Origin: Bacteroidota bacterium
GTDB lineage: Bacteria; Bacteroidota; Bacteroidia; Chitinophagales; Saprospiraceae
DNA: 41,362 nt
Reading direction: 5' to 3'
Assembly (NCBI GenBank): GCA_016124585.1
Contig: WGNL01000003.1
Coordinates: forward strand, 1 to 41,362
A program made the position numbers and the translations under genes. The notes beneath the pieces are model-generated. The model did no database searches, had not been told where the DNA came from, and saw only the letters and a list, made by a program, of their open reading frames with translations. Below, one piece after another: positions 25,843 through 33,280 of this stretch. Numbering within the stretch: position 1 is the stretch's first letter; every line of letters begins with the position of its first letter.

Positions 25843-26589
25843 TTATTGAAGTTCTTGTAGTAACTGTTCTTTTTCCGTGAAATTATATTGCCCTGCTTGA
25901 ATGAATTTAAATGAACTTATAGCTGCTTCTTTTTCGCCATTTTTTAAGTAGGCTAAAGATAAATACCAGCGGCTTTGCTCCATAAATAAATGGCCGGGGG
26001 TATCCATTATTTTTTCAAAAACAGGAATGGCATTATTGGCCTCGCCGCTTCCCAATAATGACATGGCATAATAAAATTGATAGGCTATATTATCAGGTTC
26101 GGTAGCCATTAATTGTCGGAAAGAAATAGCGGCATTGGCAAAATCATTGGCCGCATATCTTTTTATGGCTGTGTTTTCCAAAGCCGTTTTTTCCGCAGAA
26201 CCCTCCCCGACGGAGCGTTGGTTGAGCACCATTTGGTAGGGTTGAAAATTATCGGAAAACAAGGTTTGGGGGCTTGCTGGATGGAAAAAATGCCAAGCCA
26301 AAACCAACAGGGCAACAGATGCTGCCACCGCTAGTAATCGCTTGATTTTCAATGGAATAAATTTGGCTGAAGGTTTGGTTTTTGCTGGGTTCTCCCATTG
26401 ACTGTCCACTGCATTTAAGGCATTCCTGAACGCATGGATTTTCTCGCCTTTCAAGGTTTCCGCCAATGCTTCGTGCAATTTGGTGGCCTCCATGAGTTCG
26501 GCGTCCTGCTCGAATTGCTCACGCTCGACAGGTGTCATATCGTTGGCGATATAGTTTTCGATTAAGTCATATTTAGCGTTATTATCCAT
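25843..26589 (-). CDS. membrane-anchored TPR protein, anti-sigma-like
   Basis: 248 residues with one membrane segment (about 84-102, LLAVAASVALLVLAWHFF). The cytoplasmic N-terminus (DLIENYIANDMTPVEREQFEQDAE) resembles the N-terminal helices of anti-sigma factors, although no zinc-binding HxxxCxxC is present. The outer part carries about three TPR units (NDFANAAISFRQLMATEPDN, EANNAIPVFEKIM, GEKEAAISSFKFI). It lies 27 bp downstream of the ECF sigma gene on the same strand, so the two form an operon. The arrangement suggests that the periplasmic TPRs sense a partner and that the cytoplasmic end holds the sigma factor; this is inference from layout and not from a defined family. Confidence 0.7.
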   Translation of the reverse strand: MDNNAKYDLIENYIANDMTPVEREQFEQDAELMEATKLHEALAETLKGEKIHAFRNALNAVDSQWENPAKTKPSAKFIPLKIKRLLAVAASVALLVLAWHFFHPASPQTLFSDNFQPYQMVLNQRSVGEGSAEKTALENTAIKRYAANDFANAAISFRQLMATEPDNIAYQFYYAMSLLGSGEANNAIPVFEKIMDTPGHLFMEQSRWYLSLAYLKNGEKEAAISSFKFIQAGQYNFTEKEQLLQELQ

Positions 26590-26616
26590 TTTAATTCAAC
26601 TTAATTTTAGGTGTGT

Positions 26617-27198
26617 CTAACTTTTTAATTCCAAAAATATAGGGTCGCTTTGCACGGCATTGATTAATTGCTCCTTGCATTGAAACTTCCGCTTTTTGAT
26701 ATAATTCTCGCTGGTGTCCATTTGTTTGGCAATATCCGCTAGCGGTATTTTATCAAAAAACAGGCTCAATATTTTACGGCAATTTTCACCCAGACCGTCG
26801 AAATGCTTAAAGAACAAACGACTGCGCTCCGACTGTTCCAATTGCGCCACCATATCTTTTTCCAAACTGACTTCCTCCACGTTTTCCAAAGGAGCGGCCT
26901 GGTATTTTTTGGCGTCCCGCAGCTTTGTCAGCCAAAGGTTGCGGCACATGATGCGCAGGAAACTTTTCAAAGTACAAGTCAGGGTAAAATCGCTGCTTTC
27001 CAGCTTTCTGAAAAGCGCCATCAACGCATCTTGATAAATATCCCGGGCATCTGCTTCCGTGCCGCTGTTTTTCACGACCCAGGTGATGACAGACGGCAGC
27101 GCCAAGTCGTACACTCGTCGGATGCTTTGATTGTCAGCCGCCAAAATGCCTTTTAGCAGGTGCTGGTCAAAGTCGTTGGTGGCGTTGATTACGGACAT
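26617..27198 (-). CDS. ECF-type sigma-70 factor
   Basis: RNA polymerase sigma factor of 193 residues, made of region 2 (SGTEADARDIYQDALMALFR, with the downstream LTCTLKSFLRIMCRNLWLTK) and region 4 (CRKILSLFFDKIPLADIAKQ, then MDTSENYIKKRKFQCKEQL, a helix-turn-helix). It lacks regions 1 and 3, as usual for the extracytoplasmic-function group. It is followed by the TPR anti-sigma-like gene and is divergent from the cytolysin gene. A GGGTAACCT element lies 20-28 bp before its ATG, and TATATG overlaps that ATG; the same pair precedes the cytolysin gene. Autoregulation and control of the cytolysin are therefore plausible. If the promoter reading is right, translation of one transcript would have to begin further downstream. 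Confidence 0.85.
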   Translation of the reverse strand: MSVINATNDFDQHLLKGILAADNQSIRRVYDLALPSVITWVVKNSGTEADARDIYQDALMALFRKLESSDFTLTCTLKSFLRIMCRNLWLTKLRDAKKYQAAPLENVEEVSLEKDMVAQLEQSERSRLFFKHFDGLGENCRKILSLFFDKIPLADIAKQMDTSENYIKKRKFQCKEQLINAVQSDPIFLELKS

Positions 27199-27226
27199 AT
27201 AACTGATTGGTAAAAAAGGTTACCCG
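27196..27226 (-). promoter_or_regulatory. bipartite element GGGTAACCT-N15-TATATG, sigma-side copy
   Basis: On the minus strand GGGTAACCT is followed after 15 nt by TATATG (27201-27196), which overlaps the sigma gene ATG. The core GTAACC resembles an ECF -35 box (AAC core) at 16-nt spacing. It is identical in both parts and spacing to the copy on the plus strand at 27278. Confidence 0.5.
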
Positions 27227-27277
27227 CCAAATTAGAAAAAGCGGTTAAAAATTTTTTCAAAAAAAACTCAAGCTGTA

Positions 27278-27307
27278 GGGTAACCTCCGTTCAGTGCCTG
27301 CTATATG
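27278..27307 (+). promoter_or_regulatory. bipartite element GGGTAACCT-N15-TATATG, cytolysin-side copy
   Basis: GGGTAACCT (27278-27286), 15 nt, TATATG (27302-27307), 38 bp before the cytolysin ATG at 27346. It is the oriented counterpart of the sigma-side copy and a candidate promoter for the neighbouring ECF factor. Confidence 0.55.
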
Positions 27308-27345
27308 GGGTCAAATTTCAATTAAAACTTAAAAATTTGACCAAC

Positions 27346-29160
27346 ATGAAAAAGTCACTTTCCTACCTGTTTTTAACCACGGCAATATTGTTCTTGACAT
27401 TTCCAGCATGCAAAAAGGACAAAGAAGATTTCAAGACTGTTGACGCACTCGTGAGCCACGCAGGAGGCTTTGAACCCATCGAAACATCTAACGAAACCCT
27501 TGATAGCCAGAGCAGTACGGTTGAAATTGATGGTACAAGCTGGAACTGTACGACGACCACGCAAAGCGTCCAACAGGGTGGTGGTGGTAGCGAAGGCTTT
27601 CCGCTTTTCAACCCAAATGCGGGCATCATTTTCCCTGGCAACTTGCTGCAAGGCAACTCGCTGAACAAGGCCACTCCAAACACCATCACCGTACCACGGG
27701 CTGGCGGAAGGATTTCCACCGATGTGGTGGACGGCAACCTGCAATCCTATTTCACCGTCAACAGCGTCACAAAAAGTGAAGTGACCGATGCCATCAATAA
27801 TATAGTTTATAACAGCACTGGCGTTGTGCCTGCGAATTTTGAATTTAATTATAGCAATATACAAAGCCGGGAGCAGTTCGCTTTGGCGGTTGGTGTGGAC
27901 GTTAGCACAGCATTTGTTGATTTGGAATCCAAGCTTTCCTTCAGCAGCGACAAGAGTTATAACCGCTATTATGTGTCATTAAATCAGAGTTATTATACCA
28001 TGAGTTTTGATGAGCCGACCTCGCCGGAAAGCGTGTTCGATGAAAGCGTGACCCCACAGGATTTGGATAAATTCATGGGGCCTGGCAACCCGCCGACTTA
28101 TATTTCTGACGTGACTTATGGTCGCATATATTATATGCTTATAGAGTCAACTTCTAGCATCACGGAGATGGATGCTTCCATCAATGCCTCCTTCAACGGC
28201 ATCGTAAATACGGTGGATGGCAGCATTGACGCCAGTTATCTATCCAATCTGGATGATTTGAAAATAAAAGTGTTTGCGTTCGGAGGTTCGTCCTCAGAAA
28301 CACTTCAAACCATTGGCCAGACCAACTTGAACGCACTCGTGGATTTGCTGGCGCAAAGCACAGACATCCGCACGGGTAAACCTATATCTTATGTCGTTAA
28401 AAGCCTGTATGACAATAAAATCGTGAGCGTGCAATTAGCTACGCAATATGACGTCACTAACTGCGTGCCGACCGGAGCGGACGGAGCGCCACCATATACG
28501 CAGCACTGGGCAGGCCAAGTAATCAATAAAATGGGGCCAATTGGTGCCTCCTATAACACGTATGGCACCGAATTTATCCTCATTAGCAGGGATGGAGGTC
28601 AATGGATGCGCAGCAATCCTGGTGTTTTGGAGGGGCCGTTCCCGATTGGCCAACTGGGCACCACACCATGCCCATTGCAGGGTGGGATTGGCGCAGCCTG
28701 TAATTTGGAAGGCAACCAAAACGGCGAGTTTTATTTAATGGCCTTCGATAAATTGGGATTAAATTACGCATATATGAACCCTGATGGTGAGTGGAGCAAT
28801 GTCACCCCCATTTCAAATCTCGCAAATGGTACATGCCCATTTAATCTGACTGGTGTTGGAGCTATGGCTTTCAATCTCAAGGACCCACAAGGCCCAAGCA
28901 CAAGGTATATGTTCAACAAAGAAGGATCGAAATATGCCAACTATATCAATAACCCAAATAGCTTCAGTTCCGTATATGACGCTTGGCAATGGGGCCCCGA
29001 CCACACCATGCCATTTGATAAAGTTGGAGCGGCCATCGGTTTTTATATTGGCGAGAAACAATATTTTATCCATTTTAATGACCTTGGAACGAAGTATTCC
29101 GTGTACGGAAATGTAGATGGAAACGGCACAATCAAGTTCATCGGGCCATTTGATTTGTAA
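27346..29160 (+). CDS. cholesterol-dependent-cytolysin-like lipoprotein with four-repeat C-terminal domain
   Basis: 604 residues. Lipoprotein signal with the lipidated Cys at 22 (TFPAC), followed by KKDKED, a charged stretch resembling Bacteroidota surface-export signals. Residues about 95-380 match the thiol-activated cytolysin fold: LLQGNSLNKATPNTITVPR, SLNQSYYTMSFDEPTSPESV, NPPTYISDVTYGR (248-260), a FAFGG double glycine (310-314) and GKPISYVVKSLYDN. The family's undecapeptide and cholesterol-binding domain 4 are absent. Instead residues about 393-604 hold four repeats of about 50 residues, each with a G-A pair (400-401, 449-450, 505-506, 561-562) and an aromatic strand (EFILIS, EFYLMAF, RYMFN, QYFIHF). 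A TTG at 27337 is the alternative start. It is divergent from the sigma gene. Targets could be eukaryotic or bacterial membranes. Confidence 0.85.
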   Translation: MKKSLSYLFLTTAILFLTFPACKKDKEDFKTVDALVSHAGGFEPIETSNETLDSQSSTVEIDGTSWNCTTTTQSVQQGGGGSEGFPLFNPNAGIIFPGNLLQGNSLNKATPNTITVPRAGGRISTDVVDGNLQSYFTVNSVTKSEVTDAINNIVYNSTGVVPANFEFNYSNIQSREQFALAVGVDVSTAFVDLESKLSFSSDKSYNRYYVSLNQSYYTMSFDEPTSPESVFDESVTPQDLDKFMGPGNPPTYISDVTYGRIYYMLIESTSSITEMDASINASFNGIVNTVDGSIDASYLSNLDDLKIKVFAFGGSSSETLQTIGQTNLNALVDLLAQSTDIRTGKPISYVVKSLYDNKIVSVQLATQYDVTNCVPTGADGAPPYTQHWAGQVINKMGPIGASYNTYGTEFILISRDGGQWMRSNPGVLEGPFPIGQLGTTPCPLQGGIGAACNLEGNQNGEFYLMAFDKLGLNYAYMNPDGEWSNVTPISNLANGTCPFNLTGVGAMAFNLKDPQGPSTRYMFNKEGSKYANYINNPNSFSSVYDAWQWGPDHTMPFDKVGAAIGFYIGEKQYFIHFNDLGTKYSVYGNVDGNGTIKFIGPFDL

Positions 29161-29190
29161 CTTGTTGGTTAAATAGTGCGACTATAAATC

Positions 29191-29224
29191 GGGAGATTGT
29201 GCGTACAGTCTCCTGATTTTTATT
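29191..29224 (+). terminator. terminator of the cytolysin gene
   Basis: GGAGATTGT pairs with ACAGTCTCC (one G-T wobble) around a GCGT loop, followed by TGATTTTTATTT. It separates the cytolysin from the TPR-CHAT gene, so the latter may rely on read-through or on its own promoter. Confidence 0.75.
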
Positions 29225-29271
29225 TAAAAAGAATATCTTGCAGCAAGCCATCCCGAAACAATGGTTTAATT

Positions 29272-32200
29272 ATGAAAAACGGAACAATACATATCGCCTG
29301 CATTTTTGTTTTTCTATTATTTTCAATGAGTGGCACAGCCCAACCTGCCCAAAAAGAATACGATACAGCCAAAGATGCCTACTACGACGGCGACTACAAG
29401 AAAGCGGAAAAGCTGTTCCAAAAAGTGTTAGACATACGGGAAAAAGAGCTGGGACATGAAGACCCGCAAACCCTAAAAGCATTAAACAGGCTCGCAAAAA
29501 CTTACGGGAAACTGCGACAAAATGAAAAGTCGCTTGAGTTGTTCAAGGAGGTGCTTGCGCTCACTAAAAAAACAACGGGCGAGGAGAGTGAGGAAACTGC
29601 CGACTGTTACCAAGACATTGGCAATATTTTAAGCCAAGCTTATGAGCCTGAAAAAGCGAATGAGGCCTACCTGCATGCACTTCGTATTTATGAGAAAAAA
29701 TTTGGAAAGGAAAGTTCGGAATACGGCAATGTGCTCATGGTAATTGGCCTCTCTTATCATAAAATGGCGGCCTATAAAGATGCCGAAAGGTATTACCAAC
29801 AAGCATTTGAAATCTTTAAAAAAACTTCCCCGCCTGATAGCGAAGATTTTAACCGCATTTATAATAATATGGGTTATCTGTACCGGAAGATTGGCGACTA
29901 TGAAAAAGCGTTGGAATATGGTCAAAAAGCCTTGGAAATAAAACTTATGAATTATGACACGATGCACCCCAGCGTCGCCAAGTATTATTCAAACCTTGGT
30001 AGAGCCTACGAGGACATGGAGCGCTACAAAGAAGCCCTCCCGTTTCTGGAAAAAGCAGCCAAAATCAGCAAAGTATCATTGGGTGAGAACCACCCACAGA
30101 CAGCTGGCTTTTACAGTGAATTAGGTGATATTTACGCTGATTTGAAAGACTATAAAACAGCCCTCCAAATTTACCAAAAAGGCATACGCACCATGCAAAA
30201 AATAATGCCCGAAGACCATCCATATTTGATTGGTGGGTATTTCAGTATTGCAACCGTTTATGGCGAGCAAAAAAAATGGGATGATGCGCTGAAATATTAC
30301 AGAATAGCTTTGGACAAACTGGTCAAACGCAGTTATCGCCCCATTAACCTTATTGCCGATTGCTATGAAGATATGTCCGGCATTTTTTATGAAAAAAATC
30401 AGTTGGATACTGCACTGGTTTACTGCCAACATGGGCTTAGAGAAATAGCCAAGAACTTTAATCCCGATAGATATGATTTTTATAAAAACCCATCACCTGA
30501 TGACGTGCAAGCGAGCCTCATTTTCTTGAAAATATTGGCTGCCAAAGCTAAATATTTGGAGGCCCGCTTTAAGCGGAATAAAAGCGATGAAAAAGATTTA
30601 GTTGAGTCATTAAATACCACGCTTTTAACCGTGCAGGTGATTGAAAATATGCGTAGAAGCTATCAATCTGAAACCTCCCGCCAATATCTAAATTCCGATG
30701 TGTCTGAGGTTTATAAAAGAGGGGTTCGTTTGGCTATAGAATTGTATCAAAAAACGAACGATGCAGATTATCTCTGGCAGGCTTTTCAGTTGTCGGAAAA
30801 AAGCAAAGCAAGTATACTTTGGCGTAGTTTGAATGAGGGCAATGCTTTGCAAAATGCGCATTTACCAGCCACCGAAAAAGAAGTTACTGAAAAGCTGGCA
30901 CAGCAGCTCGCCAACTTGGAAGATGAAATGGACGATGCAGAAGAGGAGGGCGATGAGACCATCGCTAGTGCCTTGCAAAGCCAGCTTTTTGAAATAAAAC
31001 TGGCGTATGAAGAGCAGTTAAAAAAACTGGAAAAACTATATCCTGAGTTTTATCAATTGCGATATGCACCTCCCGTTGTCTCCAAAGCTATTTTGTCAAA
31101 AAAACTAGCCGATGGCCAAATCGCTTTGGTAGAATATTTTTATGATGAAGGCCATATCTATTGTTTTATTTTCGATGAAAAAGGCTTGCACGGCAAAGTG
31201 CTACCCATGATGCAAAGATTGCAGGAAACCATCGAAAAGTTGAGGGCTTTCAATGTTTCTGATGTCTCGAACAATGCTTCAGATGCTGCAAATAGAGACT
31301 ATTTACTACGCCTATACCAATTATACCATGAATTAATTTCACCCATAAAAAAAGATATAGCCAATAAATCCGAACTCGTAATAGTGCCACATGGCGTGTT
31401 GAATTACCTGCCTTTTGGGATGCTATGCAGTGAAAGCGAAAGTGCCAATTTTGCCAACCAAACTTATTTAATCAAACAATATAGCATTCAATATGCGTGG
31501 TCAGCGGCTTTATGGGCAAAACCATCGGCTTCCTCAGGGAAGACGACTGTTCCTTTCGCCGGATTTGCGCCTACCTATTCCTCGCCTATCGCCAGCGCAA
31601 CGGTGGCGGCCTACCGTTCCAGCCTCTCAGAATTGACTTACGCCACTCAGGAAACGCAGCAGGCAAATGCCTTTTTCCACGGAAGATTGTTCCTGAACAG
31701 CCAAGCCACAGAAAGCAGTTTCCGGTCAGTGGCTATTGGCAGCCGACTGCTCCATTTGGCGACACACGCCTTCACGGACGATGAGCATCCACTGCAATCC
31801 GGGCTGGTTTTTTCGAGCGAGAATGACACGCTTGCCGACGGCTTTCTCCATGCCTACGAAATCTACAATATGCACATGCCCGCCGAACTGGCCGTCATGA
31901 GTGCCTGCAATACGGGCTTCGGGCAACTTGCTGAAGGAGAAGGAGTTATGAGCCTTGGCCGTGCCTTTTTCTATGCCGGCTGCCGTAGCGTGGTAATGAG
32001 CCAGTGGCTCGCCAACGACCAGTCCACCACCAAGCTGATGGGCTATTTTTACCAACATCTTTCCGAAGGAAAACCCAAGGATGAGGCATTGCGCCAAGCA
32101 AAACTGGATTATTTAGCACACGCCGACCCGCTCACGGCGCACCCCTATTTTTGGGCGGGAATGGTAGCGGTGGGGGATATGCGGGCACTGCCGCAGGATG

Positions 32201-32298
32201 AATTTTGGTGGAAATGGTGGATTTTAGGTGGGGCAATTCTGCTCGCTGGCGGCTATCTTTTGATAAATAAAATGCTGAAAAATCAAGCCGCCTGCTGA
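29272..32298 (+). CDS. exported TPR-CHAT (caspase-like) protein
   Basis: 1008 residues. Signal peptide (HIACIFVFLLFSMSGTAQ), then about eight TPR units of the 42-residue kinesin-light-chain type (about 27-400, e.g. GDYEKALEYGQKALEI), a helical linker and a CHAT domain (about 640-975). The CHAT dyad is His832 (LHLATHAFTDDEHP) and Cys879 (AVMSACNTGFGQLAEGEGVM). A C-terminal membrane segment (about 983-1000, WILGGAILLAGGYLLINKML) follows. CHAT domains are clan CD cysteine peptidases related to caspases; TPR-CHAT proteins include partners of gasdermin and CRISPR systems. The export signal and C-terminal anchor place most of this one outside the cytoplasm. The ATG at 29272 was chosen over a TTG at 29197 because it starts the signal peptide. 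It overlaps the convergent araC-type gene by 16 bp. Confidence 0.9.
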   Translation: MKNGTIHIACIFVFLLFSMSGTAQPAQKEYDTAKDAYYDGDYKKAEKLFQKVLDIREKELGHEDPQTLKALNRLAKTYGKLRQNEKSLELFKEVLALTKKTTGEESEETADCYQDIGNILSQAYEPEKANEAYLHALRIYEKKFGKESSEYGNVLMVIGLSYHKMAAYKDAERYYQQAFEIFKKTSPPDSEDFNRIYNNMGYLYRKIGDYEKALEYGQKALEIKLMNYDTMHPSVAKYYSNLGRAYEDMERYKEALPFLEKAAKISKVSLGENHPQTAGFYSELGDIYADLKDYKTALQIYQKGIRTMQKIMPEDHPYLIGGYFSIATVYGEQKKWDDALKYYRIALDKLVKRSYRPINLIADCYEDMSGIFYEKNQLDTALVYCQHGLREIAKNFNPDRYDFYKNPSPDDVQASLIFLKILAAKAKYLEARFKRNKSDEKDLVESLNTTLLTVQVIENMRRSYQSETSRQYLNSDVSEVYKRGVRLAIELYQKTNDADYLWQAFQLSEKSKASILWRSLNEGNALQNAHLPATEKEVTEKLAQQLANLEDEMDDAEEEGDETIASALQSQLFEIKLAYEEQLKKLEKLYPEFYQLRYAPPVVSKAILSKKLADGQIALVEYFYDEGHIYCFIFDEKGLHGKVLPMMQRLQETIEKLRAFNVSDVSNNASDAANRDYLLRLYQLYHELISPIKKDIANKSELVIVPHGVLNYLPFGMLCSESESANFANQTYLIKQYSIQYAWSAALWAKPSASSGKTTVPFAGFAPTYSSPIASATVAAYRSSLSELTYATQETQQANAFFHGRLFLNSQATESSFRSVAIGSRLLHLATHAFTDDEHPLQSGLVFSSENDTLADGFLHAYEIYNMHMPAELAVMSACNTGFGQLAEGEGVMSLGRAFFYAGCRSVVMSQWLANDQSTTKLMGYFYQHLSEGKPKDEALRQAKLDYLAHADPLTAHPYFWAGMVAVGDMRALPQDEFWWKWWILGGAILLAGGYLLINKMLKNQAAC

Positions 32299-33260
32299 TT
32301 CCTGTAAATATTGCGGTAATCAATCGGCGTCAGTCCGGTCACTTTTTTGAACACATCCCGGAAGGCTTTGGCATCGCCGTAACCCACGTCGAACATGACC
32401 TCATTAACGTTCTTGCGGCCCGATTCGAGGCTGCGCTTGGCCACTTCTATTTTTACCCGCTGGATGTATTCTAGCACAGTGTTGTTGGTCGCTGCCTTGA
32501 AACGGCGCTCGAAGCTGCGCCTGCCGAGCGCCACCATATCGGCCAGTTCATCAATGGTGAATTTCTCCGTGAAATTATCCTCGATATGCTGCTGTACCTG
32601 CTTGATTTCCTCGTCGCCATGGGCTTTTTGGCCTTGGAAAATAGCAAACGCCGATTGGCTGCTCCGCCCGATGTCAATGGCAAAAAATTTGGCAGCAAGG
32701 ATGGCCGTGGCCCGGTCGGTATATTTTTCAACGAGGTGCAAAAGCAGATTCCAGTAGCTGTTCGCACCGCCGCTGGAGTAGATGCGGTCCTCTTCGGTCA
32801 CGATGCGGCCGTCCACCAGTTCCACTTGTGGGAACATGCGGCGGAACTCATTCCCATGCAGCCAATGAGTGCTACATTTTTTCCCATCCAAAAGCCCGGT
32901 ATCGGCCAGCAAAAATGCGCCGACGCAGAGGGAAGCCAGTTCGGCACCTTGGTCATGCTGTTTGATAATCCAAGGAACGAGCGCTTTGTTTTTCGCCAAA
33001 GCAGCGCTCATGTCGCCGAAAAGAGCAGGGATAAAAACCAAATCCGTTTGCTCGACTTCCTCCAAGAGCAGGTCGGCATGCACGGAAAAATGGCCCTCAG
33101 TCAGCTTCACCTCCCGGGTAGCACCCACCAATTTCACATCGAAAAGCGCAGGTTTGCCAGCGGTCATCAGGAAATTATTGACGGCAGAAAACAGGTATTG
33201 CGGGTCGCAAATTGCTTGCATCACCGATGATTCGGGCACGAGGATGGAAATGCTTTTCAT
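32283..33260 (-). CDS. GlxA family transcriptional regulator (DJ-1/PfpI + AraC HTH)
   Basis: 325 residues in two parts. The N-terminal half is a DJ-1/PfpI-like amidotransferase fold with a cysteine at the nucleophile elbow (C112, AELASLCVGAFLLADTGLL) and a nearby CSTHW histidine (H132); in this family it is usually a ligand-sensing rather than catalytic domain. The C-terminal half (about 215-320) is an AraC/XylS double helix-turn-helix: FTIDELADMVALGRRSFERR and VNEVMFDVGYGDAKAFRDVF, with KKVTGLTPIDYR at the end. It probably responds to a small metabolite. It lies 20 bp downstream of the DUF1016 gene on the same strand and shares 16 bp of its 3' end with the TPR-CHAT gene. Its target genes are not evident. 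Confidence 0.88.
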   Translation of the reverse strand: MKSISILVPESSVMQAICDPQYLFSAVNNFLMTAGKPALFDVKLVGATREVKLTEGHFSVHADLLLEEVEQTDLVFIPALFGDMSAALAKNKALVPWIIKQHDQGAELASLCVGAFLLADTGLLDGKKCSTHWLHGNEFRRMFPQVELVDGRIVTEEDRIYSSGGANSYWNLLLHLVEKYTDRATAILAAKFFAIDIGRSSQSAFAIFQGQKAHGDEEIKQVQQHIEDNFTEKFTIDELADMVALGRRSFERRFKAATNNTVLEYIQRVKIEVAKRSLESGRKNVNEVMFDVGYGDAKAFRDVFKKVTGLTPIDYRNIYRNQQAA

Positions 33261-33280
33261 GCAGCGAAAATAGCAGTTTT

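Noticed and set aside
27346-29160. Reading the pore former as a gasdermin
   Set aside because: The conserved motifs (NPPTYISDVTYGR, SYYTMSFDEP and the double glycine) are those of thiol-activated cytolysins, and the protein is an exported lipoprotein, unlike cytoplasmic bacterial gasdermins.
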